Assembly (NCBI GenBank): GCA_963714425.1
Contig: CAVQOI010000001.1
Span: 372,001 to 436,000, forward strand
Direction: 5' to 3'
DNA: 64,000 bases
From: DATCYX01 sp963714425
GTDB lineage: Bacteria > Chloroflexota > Anaerolineae > Anaerolineales > UBA4823
Part shown: positions 15,972 through 23,832 of the stretch, piece by piece
Layout: each line of letters opens with the position of its first letter
Position numbering within the stretch: the stretch's first letter is position 1
Made by a program: the position numbers and the translations under genes
Notes under the pieces: model-generated
What the model was told of the DNA's origin: nothing
Seen by the model: the letters and a program-made list of their open reading frames with translations, nothing else
The model's database searches: none

Positions 15972-17825
15972 CTAGCGGTTGTCGACGTTGACGAGGGTCA
16001 AGCCCATCAGGCCAATATCGCCAGTGTGTGAGACGGCACCGAGATACCAGTCACCAAGTCCGCCTGAGGTCAGGCCTGCCCAGCTGATGTCAATCGTCTC
16101 GGTAGCGCCGACCGTGGCTGCTGCAGGAGCTGCATCCAGGCTCAGGCTGCCGCCGGAAGCCAGAGGTACTGCCCAGGTCCACATATCGTAGTCTGAGTCG
16201 CCACCTGGCGCTGACCAGCCGTGTACATATACCTTCCAGGTACCATCTGCAGGAAGCACCAGGTCGATCAGCTCATTCGTGCCGCCGGCCGTGCTGGAGG
16301 CAACCTGGACGTTACTCGGATCGTACACAAAGATATCCAGGTCGGCGTTAGGTTCAGTAGCTTCTGGGGGCATAGCGATGCGGAATAAAGCTGCCCCAGA
16401 GAGGGTGAACTCGTGCAAGTTGGCGCCTCCCCCGGCAACATCACCAGGAGAGAACGTCGCGTCAGGATCCTGCAGCACGTTGTCAGAAGTCACCGTAGCT
16501 GCGATCAATCCGTGCGGCGCTGCAGTGTAAGAACCGGTGTAGCCAAAGCTGACATCAAAGCTGGTTGCTCCGCTCTCGCCACTGCCAGTAACTTCCGCCG
16601 GCGCAGCGAATAAAGCAGCCTTGACTGCGATCGGGCTCTTGACGCTGTAGCCTGCACCCATCCAGGTCAGCGAGCCAAAACGCCACTCGCCTGCTGGAGC
16701 GCTGCCGTCGTTGGCGATGGTCACCTCGAAGGTGGCTGAATCGCCAGGATCGAGGACCAAGACACTCGGAGCCACCGTGACCTCGAAGCCCTCAGGGGCA
16801 ACGACAGAAGCGATGAACTTCTCTCTCTGGTCGGCAACACTGGTCACAGTGCGGACGACTGTCATAGAGCCAGGAAGCTCAGCGATACCGATGGATGGGT
16901 AGTTGAGGTTATAAGGCTCGCTCGGCACGCCGATCGACTCCAAGAAGTCGCAACTACCGGGGGTAAAGACGCCAAACTCCATTCCACAGGTGTAAGCAGC
17001 ATAATCGAACAGTCCGGCATCGTATACCAGACCGGGTTGGGTGATGGATCCCTTGACCCATTTGCCACCCGGGTTCACATGACCGGCACCCATGTCGAAT
17101 GGATCGGCAGGGCTAACACGGTCGTTGTCCCGAACATTTTGGTATGCCGTGGTCATCAGGGCTGACTTAGCCATAGCAGGCGTCCACTCAGGGTGCGCTT
17201 GCTTGAGCAGGGCGAAGATGCCTGCCACATGCGGGCTGGACATGGACGTCCCGGCGATCGCCTGGAACAATTCCCCAGGAGGTGTAGAATCCGGATCCGG
17301 GAAGGGCGATGCGCCAGCCAGGATCTGCAAGCCGGGAGCAGTCACATCTGGCTTGATGATATCCGGGGAGACCGGGTTAGGACCGCGTGATGAGAAATAG
17401 GTCATCGACGGAGCATACGGCCAGGCCGTGGTCAAAGGACGGCAGACTTTGTCTTGCTTGCCACCTTTGCCGGCATCGCGCTCGAAGCTCACCCCGTCAC
17501 GGGCGTAGAGCTTGTCGAAACAGCCTCGCTTGAAGCGGGTGATGAACATCGCCATAGGTTTAGGATCGGAAGCGATATAGGCTTTGATTGCCAAACCAGG
17601 CGTGTTATCGATGTGCACAGTCGGCACCCAGTGGCTGTCCGTGAACAGGTTGTTAATATCCGAAGCCTCATAGTGGATCACACCCACGCCGCCGGCTTGC
17701 AAGACAGCCAGGCTCTTATACTGCACGATTGTTGACACCTCGCTTGCAGAGCACGATCTTGCCAGCGACTTGCGCCGGATCCAGCGCACCAATGACACAA
17801 TATTCGCTTCCAACATCGGCACCAT
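15972..17825 (-). CDS. Secreted subtilase (S8), C-terminal part after a frameshift
   Basis: The reading frame is open from 17825, but only the part from about 17735 onward (YKSLAVLQAGGVGVIHYEAS) belongs to the protein; the first 30 or so residues are out-of-frame translation of the upstream part. In order: rest of the PA domain, the catalytic Ser segment AIAGTSMSSPHVAGIFAL (Ser near residue 194 of this frame), a fibronectin-III-like domain (about 310-385), a pre-peptidase C-terminal-like beta domain (about 470-550) and a short terminal segment. Together with 17716-19056 it makes one S8 protease of roughly 1,050 residues. The frame break falls between CKRGVNN and YKSLAV. Both pieces are well conserved, so the break is recent or an assembly error. 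Confidence 0.82.
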   Translation of the reverse strand: MVPMLEANIVSLVRWIRRKSLARSCSASEVSTIVQYKSLAVLQAGGVGVIHYEASDINNLFTDSHWVPTVHIDNTPGLAIKAYIASDPKPMAMFITRFKRGCFDKLYARDGVSFERDAGKGGKQDKVCRPLTTAWPYAPSMTYFSSRGPNPVSPDIIKPDVTAPGLQILAGASPFPDPDSTPPGELFQAIAGTSMSSPHVAGIFALLKQAHPEWTPAMAKSALMTTAYQNVRDNDRVSPADPFDMGAGHVNPGGKWVKGSITQPGLVYDAGLFDYAAYTCGMEFGVFTPGSCDFLESIGVPSEPYNLNYPSIGIAELPGSMTVVRTVTSVADQREKFIASVVAPEGFEVTVAPSVLVLDPGDSATFEVTIANDGSAPAGEWRFGSLTWMGAGYSVKSPIAVKAALFAAPAEVTGSGESGATSFDVSFGYTGSYTAAPHGLIAATVTSDNVLQDPDATFSPGDVAGGGANLHEFTLSGAALFRIAMPPEATEPNADLDIFVYDPSNVQVASSTAGGTNELIDLVLPADGTWKVYVHGWSAPGGDSDYDMWTWAVPLASGGSLSLDAAPAAATVGATETIDISWAGLTSGGLGDWYLGAVSHTGDIGLMGLTLVNVDNR

Positions 17826-19056
17826 CGACCAGAGGCGCCCAGCCTATTTCAGGCGTGAGCGAGGCACCTTCAAACTTCTGCTTGTTGCCAAGCAGGATTG
17901 TGCCTTTGAAGAAGCGTCTCTGCGTGCTGGCGCCGACAGTAGTGAGCCAGGGCATTGTGCCTGGATTACCGACCGTCGCAGCACCTGGACCGGAGTTACC
18001 AGCGGATGTAGCGACAAACACGCCGGCGTCATCGGCGAACAGGAAAGCGATTTCATCTGCGCCTGGTCCAGCTGCGCCACCGCCGATTGAGTAATTGATC
18101 ACATCCACGCCATCTTCCACAGCCTGGTCAACAGAGGCTGCCAGGTCAGAGGTGTACCCACCCAGATTGCCTAAACCTTTGTAGGCGATCACGTGGGCGC
18201 GCGGGGCGATCCCCGAAATGGTCGCCACGGGAAGACCGAACATGCTGGCGTTTACGCCAGCGTTGCCGGCTGCCGTGGAAGCTGTGTGCGTACCGTGACC
18301 ATCATCATCTCGGGCGGAGTCGAACTCATCCGGATCGGCTCCGGTCAATGCGCGGTAGGTATCCAGCATCTGGTATGCGCCAATCAGCTTGTTGTTGCAG
18401 GTGAAGGGGGCATCATTAGGATTCCAGGCAGTGTTGCCAAATTCGCAGGGCAACGGGCCTGTAGGCGGTACGGCATAGCTGCCATCGTCGGCAAAGGAAG
18501 GATGCTCCGGCCAGATGCCGGTGTCGATGATGCCAACCACCACGCCTTCGCCTGTGATACCACTATCATACGCCCCATCTTTGACTGTCAGGCCCATGAA
18601 TGCCGGGCTGCTATCCGTCTGCGGATAGCGCATCTGATCTTCCAGGACAAGACGTACGCCAGCTTGGGAGCCAACTGCCTTGGCTTCTGCCTCGGTCATG
18701 ATGGCTGAGAAGCCGTTCAGAGCGTATGTGTACTGGTGAACAAGCGAGCCTGCGCTGACACTGGCTTTTGCCAGAACGTCGGTGTGGCTTTTCTCCAGGA
18801 AGCTTTCATATTTTTGGACTGCGTCGCTATTGGGGTCGATCTTACGAGTGCCAGTTGGCCGGGTGGCCCGGTAGCCGGCGATATCCCCCTCATAGGCGAC
18901 GAGCGGATCCTCAGCCATGACGACGATATAGGATTTCAAAGCGCCCTGGCTGGCAGCGCTTATGGCATCGCCATCGTCGGCGTCCGCCAGTGCAACTGTG
19001 GCGCTTGAGAGCGTCAAAACAAAGATCATTAATATATTAAACAGCTTGCGATTCAT
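17716..19056 (-). CDS. Secreted subtilase (S8), N-terminal part before a frameshift
   Basis: Starts at ATG 19056 (MNRKLFNILMIFVLTLSSAT) with AGGAGG 6 bases upstream. A signal peptide (1-25) is followed by an inhibitor I9 propeptide (about 40-145) and the S8 domain: catalytic Asp in VVGIIDTGIWPEHPSF (Asp178) and catalytic His in DDDGHGTHTAST (His254). The start of an inserted PA domain is seen up to CKRGVNNRAV, where the frame stops. The catalytic Ser is in the next frame (15972-17825), so as written no active enzyme is made. One inserted base (or two deleted) within about 17715-17740 would explain it; the site is not a homopolymer. Confidence 0.85.
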   Translation of the reverse strand: MNRKLFNILMIFVLTLSSATVALADADDGDAISAASQGALKSYIVVMAEDPLVAYEGDIAGYRATRPTGTRKIDPNSDAVQKYESFLEKSHTDVLAKASVSAGSLVHQYTYALNGFSAIMTEAEAKAVGSQAGVRLVLEDQMRYPQTDSSPAFMGLTVKDGAYDSGITGEGVVVGIIDTGIWPEHPSFADDGSYAVPPTGPLPCEFGNTAWNPNDAPFTCNNKLIGAYQMLDTYRALTGADPDEFDSARDDDGHGTHTASTAAGNAGVNASMFGLPVATISGIAPRAHVIAYKGLGNLGGYTSDLAASVDQAVEDGVDVINYSIGGGAAGPGADEIAFLFADDAGVFVATSAGNSGPGAATVGNPGTMPWLTTVGASTQRRFFKGTILLGNKQKFEGASLTPEIGWAPLVDGADVGSEYCVIGALDPAQVAGKIVLCKRGVNNRAV

Positions 19057-19551
19057 GGATTTCCTCCTAAACACTGATAGTGAATAGATTGTGCGGTATA
19101 TACTGGAGCACACCAGCATGTAGTTGTCGCTACGCACCTCCTTGATTCTTAAATTGAACGATTGCATATCCCCTGGGTTTTCTTGAAAACAAACCCTTCG
19201 GAGTCGACCAGTGCATACACACCTAAATCATTCCCCCACCTCAATTTTCATAAAAAACTGCCATTAATATTCTACTAACGATAAGCGATGTCTCTCTGGA
19301 AGGATTGCGATCTGAAGGAAAAATATATACACACTTTGTTAAAACCCAATAGTTTGCCCACAAATTTGATTACAAACATTTTATATAATTCCTTACGAAA
19401 ATGCAAGGTCTTAGGTACTAATGTACTATATGCGGTCATTTCAAATGCCGAATATCGGATTGACTCCGGCGACAGGTGGGGTGAGACGGAGGCAGGACGA
19501 CATCTCTGCTAAGAAGCTGATTTTTGGTACAATCTGAATGGAAGGTGGCCT
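19057..19551. other. AT-rich intergenic region between divergent genes
   Basis: 495 bases between the subtilase and the HMCES-like gene. Distinctly AT-rich in 19240-19440. A TACAAT box at 19528-19533 lies about 18 bases before the plus-strand ATG at 19552, with a purine-rich GGAAGGTGG between; it is the probable promoter of that gene. A 74-codon open frame at 19288-19512 has an AT-driven composition and no support. I see no RNA gene here. Confidence 0.6.
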
Positions 19552-20226
19552 ATGTGTGGACGATTTACCCTGACTGCAGATCTAAACATTATCCAGGATG
19601 CGTTTCCCTTTGTTCACATGCCGGAGGGTCTTTCATCAGTCTACCAGCCGCGTTACAATATCGCGCCTACCCAACCAGTGGCGGTGATCGCCAACAACGG
19701 AAAGAATGAGCTTGAATTCTTTGTATGGGGGTTGATCCCGTCCTGGGCGAAAGATCCCGCCATTGGTAACCGCATGATCAACGCCCGGTCCGAAACCCTC
19801 TTGGAGAAACCGTCCTTCCGCAATGCTTTCCGCCGGCGACGCTGTCTGGTGCTTGCAGATGGCTTTTACGAGTGGCGGAAGGACCCCCATGGCAAGACCC
19901 CCATGTATATCCAGCTGGAACACGGCAAGCCATTCGCCTTTGCAGGATTGTGGGAGTTCTGGAAGAGTCCTGATGCCTCCGAACTGCTTTCCTGCACGAT
20001 CATCACAACCCAACCTAACCCATTTATGGCGCCAATCCACAATCGCATGCCAGTAATTTTGCCGGAAGAGGCGTATTCTTTATGGCTTGAAAGCGGCGAT
20101 TCAGATACCCGCCCACTTGTTGAGCTCTTAAAGCCTTATCAAGCGACGGAATTGCGAGCGTATGAAGTTGCACCGCTGGTCAACAACCCAAAGAATGATC
20201 TGCCTGCAGCTATCGCTCCTGTGTAG
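19552..20226 (+). CDS. SOS response-associated peptidase, HMCES/YedK family
   Basis: 224 residues beginning MCGRFTLT; Met removal exposes Cys2, the residue that forms a thiazolidine crosslink with abasic sites in single-stranded DNA. Other family motifs: YNIAPTQPV (about 42-50, Asn and Pro near the active site), WGLIPSWAKDP, NARSETLLEKPSF, RRCLVLADGFYEW (Glu near 110) and HNRMPVIL (His near 163). The protein shields abasic sites in the cytoplasm. Length is normal. Glycerate kinase follows after 14 bases, probably in the same transcript without a functional link. Confidence 0.96.
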   Translation: MCGRFTLTADLNIIQDAFPFVHMPEGLSSVYQPRYNIAPTQPVAVIANNGKNELEFFVWGLIPSWAKDPAIGNRMINARSETLLEKPSFRNAFRRRRCLVLADGFYEWRKDPHGKTPMYIQLEHGKPFAFAGLWEFWKSPDASELLSCTIITTQPNPFMAPIHNRMPVILPEEAYSLWLESGDSDTRPLVELLKPYQATELRAYEVAPLVNNPKNDLPAAIAPV

Positions 20227-20240
20227 CGCCGAACTCCACC

Positions 20241-21623
20241 TTGAAAATTCGATTACCCGACCATCTGCCTGAAGGCGACCGCATCGCAAGGATCCTGGAT
20301 GCAGCGCTGCGCGCCGTTGATCCCGCGGCAGCCGTGAAGCGCGTTATGCAGCTCAGCGGTGAGCGTCTTAATATCGCCGGGCAAGATTACGATCTAAGCG
20401 CCTTCCGGCATGTATGGCTGGTGGGGGCGGGTAAGGCGGGTGCGTCGATGGCTTCCGCAGCTCAGCAGGTCTTGGCTGAGCACCTGGATGGGGGCGTGGT
20501 GATCGTAAAAGAAGGGCATATCACCCCTAGCGCGGGAGTGGATGAGCAGGCGCTCCATCAAATATCGCAGCGATTGAGCCTGATTGAAGCATCTCACCCT
20601 GTCCCCGATGAGCGCGGCATGCGTGCTGCCACCAGGATGGCTGACCTCCTGCGGAACTGCCAGGAAGACGACCTGGTGATCTGTCTGATATCCGGAGGCG
20701 GTTCGGCTCTGCTCACCGCCCCCCCACCTGGTATCTCGCTGGACGATCTTCAGGCACTCACACAAATGCTGCTTGCCTCGGGGGCCAGCATCGACGAGAT
20801 CAACAGCTTGCGCAAGCACCTTGACCAATTAAAAGGGGGACAGCTGGCGCGGCTCGCCTACCCTGCCCGGATAGCCGCCCTGATCCTCTCAGATGTGGTT
20901 GGGAGCGAGCTGGATGTGATCGCCTCCGGGCCAACAGTGCCCGACCAGTCCACCTATGCAGATGCCTGGGAAGTGTTACGCGCCTACAATCTGCTGGAAA
21001 GAATCCCCTCAGCCATCCGGGAATATCTGGAAAAAGGCTGCCGCGGAATTCTGCCGGATACGCCCAAGCCAGGTGATCTAATTCTCGATTACGTACAGAA
21101 TGTGATTATTGGCAGCAACCAGCAAGCCGCCGATGCTGCTCTGGCGCAATCCAGGGCGGAGGGCTTCAACTCCCTGGTGCTTTCCACCTACATGCAAGGG
21201 GAGGCACGCCAGGCAGGCAGGATGCTGGCGGCGATTGCCCGCCAGGTTGTGGAACATGGTCAGCCCATCGCGCCGCCTGCGTGTATCATTAGTGGGGGTG
21301 AAACCACCGTTACCCTTCACGGCGACGGCTTGGGTGGGCGCAACCTTGAGCTAGCTTTAGGGGCAGCCCGCGAGCTCGATGGCTTGCCTGGGGCAGCGCT
21401 GATCACGCTGGCAACGGATGGCGGCGACGGACCTACTGACGCTGCGGGTGCTGTGGTCACAGGGGAGACCTTCAAAAGAGCGGCAGCCTTGGGGATGCTC
21501 ACCGAGACATATCTTCGGAGCAATGATTCATACCATTTCTTTCAGGCGCTGGGCGATTTGCTGATCACAGGGCCAACTGGCACCAACGTTAACGATCTGG
21601 CATTCCTATTCCTGCTCGGCTGA
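20241..21623 (+). CDS. Glycerate 2-kinase (DUF4147/MOFRL family)
   Basis: 460 residues. Phosphorylates D-glycerate to 2-phosphoglycerate. It has the N-terminal DUF4147 domain (VGAGKAGASMASAAQQVL near 61; CLISGGGSALLTAPPPGISL near 152; EINSLRKHLDQLKGGQLA near 184) and the C-terminal MOFRL domain (ISGGETTVTLHGDGLGGRNLELAL near 350, then TLATDGGDGPTDAAGAVV). The start is assigned to TTG 20241, 14 bases after the preceding stop, because no ATG lies before the conserved N-terminal region; there is no clear ribosome site, so it may be translationally coupled. Confidence 0.93.
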   Translation: MKIRLPDHLPEGDRIARILDAALRAVDPAAAVKRVMQLSGERLNIAGQDYDLSAFRHVWLVGAGKAGASMASAAQQVLAEHLDGGVVIVKEGHITPSAGVDEQALHQISQRLSLIEASHPVPDERGMRAATRMADLLRNCQEDDLVICLISGGGSALLTAPPPGISLDDLQALTQMLLASGASIDEINSLRKHLDQLKGGQLARLAYPARIAALILSDVVGSELDVIASGPTVPDQSTYADAWEVLRAYNLLERIPSAIREYLEKGCRGILPDTPKPGDLILDYVQNVIIGSNQQAADAALAQSRAEGFNSLVLSTYMQGEARQAGRMLAAIARQVVEHGQPIAPPACIISGGETTVTLHGDGLGGRNLELALGAARELDGLPGAALITLATDGGDGPTDAAGAVVTGETFKRAAALGMLTETYLRSNDSYHFFQALGDLLITGPTGTNVNDLAFLFLLG

Positions 21624-21692
21624 ATTCCCTGTTTGCAACCTCCCCCCACAACTTACGTAGATCATTTTGGAACATAAACGGGAGGTTGCGCG

Positions 21693-21869
21693 ATGATTGA
21701 GTTGATCGAATTCCTATTCGGGCTGATTGGTGCGGTCATCGGACTGGTTGTTAGTATCATCGGCCTGGTCCTTGGCCTTGTGGGCTGCTTGATTGGATTG
21801 GTAGTTGGGGGTCTTGTGCTAGTGGTTCTCTTGGCGCCGGTCATCCTGCTGCTCGTACTCATTTTCTAA
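21693..21869 (+). CDS. Very hydrophobic 58-residue membrane peptide
   Basis: A 58-codon gene from ATG 21693 with a strong GGAGGT site 6 bases upstream. Apart from the first six residues (MIELIE) the product is almost entirely Leu, Val, Ile and Gly, with repeated GLV/GLI spacing (such as FLFGLIGAVIGLVVSIIGLV) and one Cys. It would form two closely packed transmembrane helices with Gly-zipper faces. I do not recognise a family. It stands alone between glycerate kinase (69-base gap) and the flavin reductase-like gene. The strong ribosome site and clean ORF argue that it is expressed. Confidence 0.6.
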   Translation: MIELIEFLFGLIGAVIGLVVSIIGLVLGLVGCLIGLVVGGLVLVVLLAPVILLLVLIF

Positions 21870-22103
21870 AACGTTAGTCTGTGCCAGGCGATTGCGATGG
21901 GTCGGGCGGATGGATGAATCCGCCGAATTGCATAATAAATCCTTCCGCGCAACTATTATTCTAAACATACTCACTTAGCGCACCCGCCCACGTGACCGCC
22001 CGGTGACCAATGGTGTGACCGTCTTGCGCTCATCATTTCTGTGGATACTCTCTTCGAGGTTTTTCCTCTTGACGTAAATCCTATGCATCATTATGATGAA
22101 TGC

Positions 22104-22604
22104 ATGTCGGTTGATCCCGAGGAATTGCGCCACGCCATGCGCCAGTGGGCTACAGGCGTCACCATTGTCACGGTGATGCATGCTGGTCAGAGTCACGGCA
22201 TGACGGTCAATACCTTCACTTCCATCTCGCTAACGCCACCACTGGTTATGGTCTCGGTGGAGCAGATAACCAATACACACCAGCTGATGAGAGTGGCGAG
22301 GACATTTGGCGTGACCATATTAGACGAATCACAGCAGGAGATCTCCGATCAATTCGCCGGACGCCTCACTGATGTTTCAGACCGCTTGGCTGGATTGGAG
22401 ACCTTTACGATGGTCACTGGTGCACCCTTCATATCACAAGGGGCGCTGGCATGGTTCGATTGTCGTGTAGTTGCAACGTATCAGGCGGGCACCCATACCG
22501 TCTTTATCGGCGATGTTCTGGCTGTCAGGACGAGCAACGACGCAAAGCCTCTGGTCTACTTCGACCGGAATTACCGCCGCCTCGATGATCGGTCGGTGAC
22601 GTAG
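22104..22604 (+). CDS. Flavin reductase-like FMN-binding split-barrel protein
   Basis: About 166 residues from ATG 22104 (MSVDPEELRHAMRQWATGV); in-frame starts at 22083 (ATG) and 22041 (GTG) are also possible and none has a clear ribosome site. Family motifs: ATGVTIVTV, GMTVNTFTSISLTPPLVMVSV (FMN phosphate/isoalloxazine contacts), a FGVTILDESQQEISDQFAG helix-strand, and late HTVFIGDVLAV. Such proteins reduce FMN or act as the reductase component of two-component monooxygenases; no monooxygenase gene is adjacent. AMMECR1 follows with a 6-base gap. Confidence 0.88.
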   Translation: MSVDPEELRHAMRQWATGVTIVTVMHAGQSHGMTVNTFTSISLTPPLVMVSVEQITNTHQLMRVARTFGVTILDESQQEISDQFAGRLTDVSDRLAGLETFTMVTGAPFISQGALAWFDCRVVATYQAGTHTVFIGDVLAVRTSNDAKPLVYFDRNYRRLDDRSVT

Positions 22605-22610
22605 GCATCA

Positions 22611-23180
22611 ATGGAAGATAAGCTATCCCCCGAAGAAGGTGCGTTCCTGCTCCGCCTTGCTCGCCAGGCAATACAGGAAGCAGTGCTGGGGGAGCGTCCT
22701 TGCCCGCCTGTCTTGGAGGAGTTGCCAGCTCGACTGCGTGCACCGGGTTCGACATTTGTCACGCTGACAATTCACGGCGAGCTGCGCGGCTGCATCGGCG
22801 GGCTAGAAGCATACCAGCCTCTTGCGATGGATGTTTACCAGCATGCCGTGGGGGCAGCCTTCCAAGACTACCGCTTTCCACCAGTACAATCCTATGAGCT
22901 AGAAAGGCTGGAGATCGAAGTTTCGCGCCTGACGCCTCCCCGTCGCCTGGAATATTCCCAGCCTGAGGAGCTTCCGGGAAAGCTAAAGCCTGGTATAGAC
23001 GGGGTGATCGTGCTCGATGGAGCTCGTCGAGCTACGTTCTTGCCCCAGGTCTGGCAGAAGCTGAATTCACCAGAGGAATTTTTGGATCACTTATGCGTTA
23101 AGATGGGTGCGCCACCTGATCTATGGCGGATAAAACCTTTACAGGTAATGGTCTATCAGGTCGAGGAGTTCTACGAATAA
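22611..23180 (+). CDS. AMMECR1-domain protein (AmmeMemoRadiSam protein A)
   Basis: 189 residues. The AMMECR1 domain spans nearly the whole protein, with the diagnostic GELRGCIGGLEAYQPL near 57 (LRGCIG core), then AFQDYRFPPVQSYELERLEIEVSRLTPP and the closing KPGIDGVIVLDGARRATFLPQVW. In many bacteria and archaea this domain occurs with Memo and a radical-SAM protein, thought to be an uncharacterised modification system; neither partner is in the window. It is probably co-transcribed with the flavin reductase-like gene (6 bases apart). Confidence 0.93.
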   Translation: MEDKLSPEEGAFLLRLARQAIQEAVLGERPCPPVLEELPARLRAPGSTFVTLTIHGELRGCIGGLEAYQPLAMDVYQHAVGAAFQDYRFPPVQSYELERLEIEVSRLTPPRRLEYSQPEELPGKLKPGIDGVIVLDGARRATFLPQVWQKLNSPEEFLDHLCVKMGAPPDLWRIKPLQVMVYQVEEFYE

Positions 23181-23226
23181 ATGAGAGCGTTACACCGGCC
23201 TGTGAGTGTGCACGGTGTCAAACAAT

Positions 23227-23493
23227 CTATATCTGCGAATAGTGCTCGATGTTCAATACGAACAAAGTACCACGCTTCACCCCCGGATCATCCGGCGCTG
23301 TGGTGCGTTCGCGAACCACCTGGATCGCCTGATCCACCTTCTCATCCTCCACACCAATCATTAGCGTACTTGAGCCACGCCTTAAGAATGCTCCCGTTGA
23401 TGCGATACGCGTCACGCGGAATCCTGCCTGGATCAAGCCTTGCGAGACAGGTTCGTTATCATGATCTCCGATAATGGCGATAATCATCTTCAT
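23227..23493 (-). CDS. Cyclic-di-AMP receptor-like protein (PstA/DarA family), divergent copy
   Basis: 89 residues from ATG 23493, which has GAGGAG 8 bases upstream; a TTG at 23499 is too close. It starts MKMIIAIIGDHDNEPVSQGL, like PstA, and keeps the RIASTGAFLRRG loop region and the final LFVLNIEHY strand. Against PstA it lacks the central B-loop insertion, and the ligand loop reads TGAFLRRGSST where the family has TGGFLRxGNTT, changing a Gly and the Asn that contact c-di-AMP in the known structures. It begins 2 bases after the stop of a more typical paralogue, so the two were probably made by tandem duplication and may form mixed trimers. Confidence 0.82.
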   Translation of the reverse strand: MKMIIAIIGDHDNEPVSQGLIQAGFRVTRIASTGAFLRRGSSTLMIGVEDEKVDQAIQVVRERTTAPDDPGVKRGTLFVLNIEHYSQI

Positions 23494-23495
23494 GG

Positions 23496-23825
23496 TCAAA
23501 GCTCCTCATAATGCTCGACGACCAGCGTAAATACCTTTGCCCCACCCACAGTTACCGGAGTGGCAACCGGAATTGGTAGCGGTGCGCCCTCCAGGGGTGT
23601 AGAGACGTACTCAACACGCTGGCGGCAATTCTCATGGATGACTTGAACTGCCAGTTCTTCCTGGTTTTCACCCAGCCCGATGACTAGGGTAATATTGCGC
23701 CGCCCTAAAAACCCACCCGAGCTGGCGATCTCAGCCACTGCGAAACCGGCTGAGTTCAAGGCGCGGGTTGCCCGGCGCATATCCTGAGCCTGCACTATCG
23801 CCAACAAGAGTCTCTCTACGTTCAT
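23496..23825 (-). CDS. Cyclic-di-AMP receptor (PstA/DarA family, DUF970)
   Basis: 109 residues, the family length. A PII-like fold is indicated by LLLAIVQAQDMRRATRALNS, the ligand loop SSGGFLGRRNITLVIGL (Gly-Gly-Phe-Leu and Asn kept), the central loop with CRQRVEYVSTPLE, and VTVGGAKVFTLVVEHYEEL at the end. PstA proteins are soluble trimers that bind c-di-AMP and change loop conformation; downstream targets are unknown. It sits 7 bases after a large glycosidase gene and 2 bases before a second PstA-like gene, forming a three-gene unit. No diadenylate cyclase lies in the window. Confidence 0.9.
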   Translation of the reverse strand: MNVERLLLAIVQAQDMRRATRALNSAGFAVAEIASSGGFLGRRNITLVIGLGENQEELAVQVIHENCRQRVEYVSTPLEGAPLPIPVATPVTVGGAKVFTLVVEHYEEL

Positions 23826-23832
23826 ATCAGCG

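Noticed and set aside
19288..19512. 74-codon plus-strand frame in the AT-rich gap.
   Set aside because: Biased composition, no ribosome site, no resemblance to a known protein.
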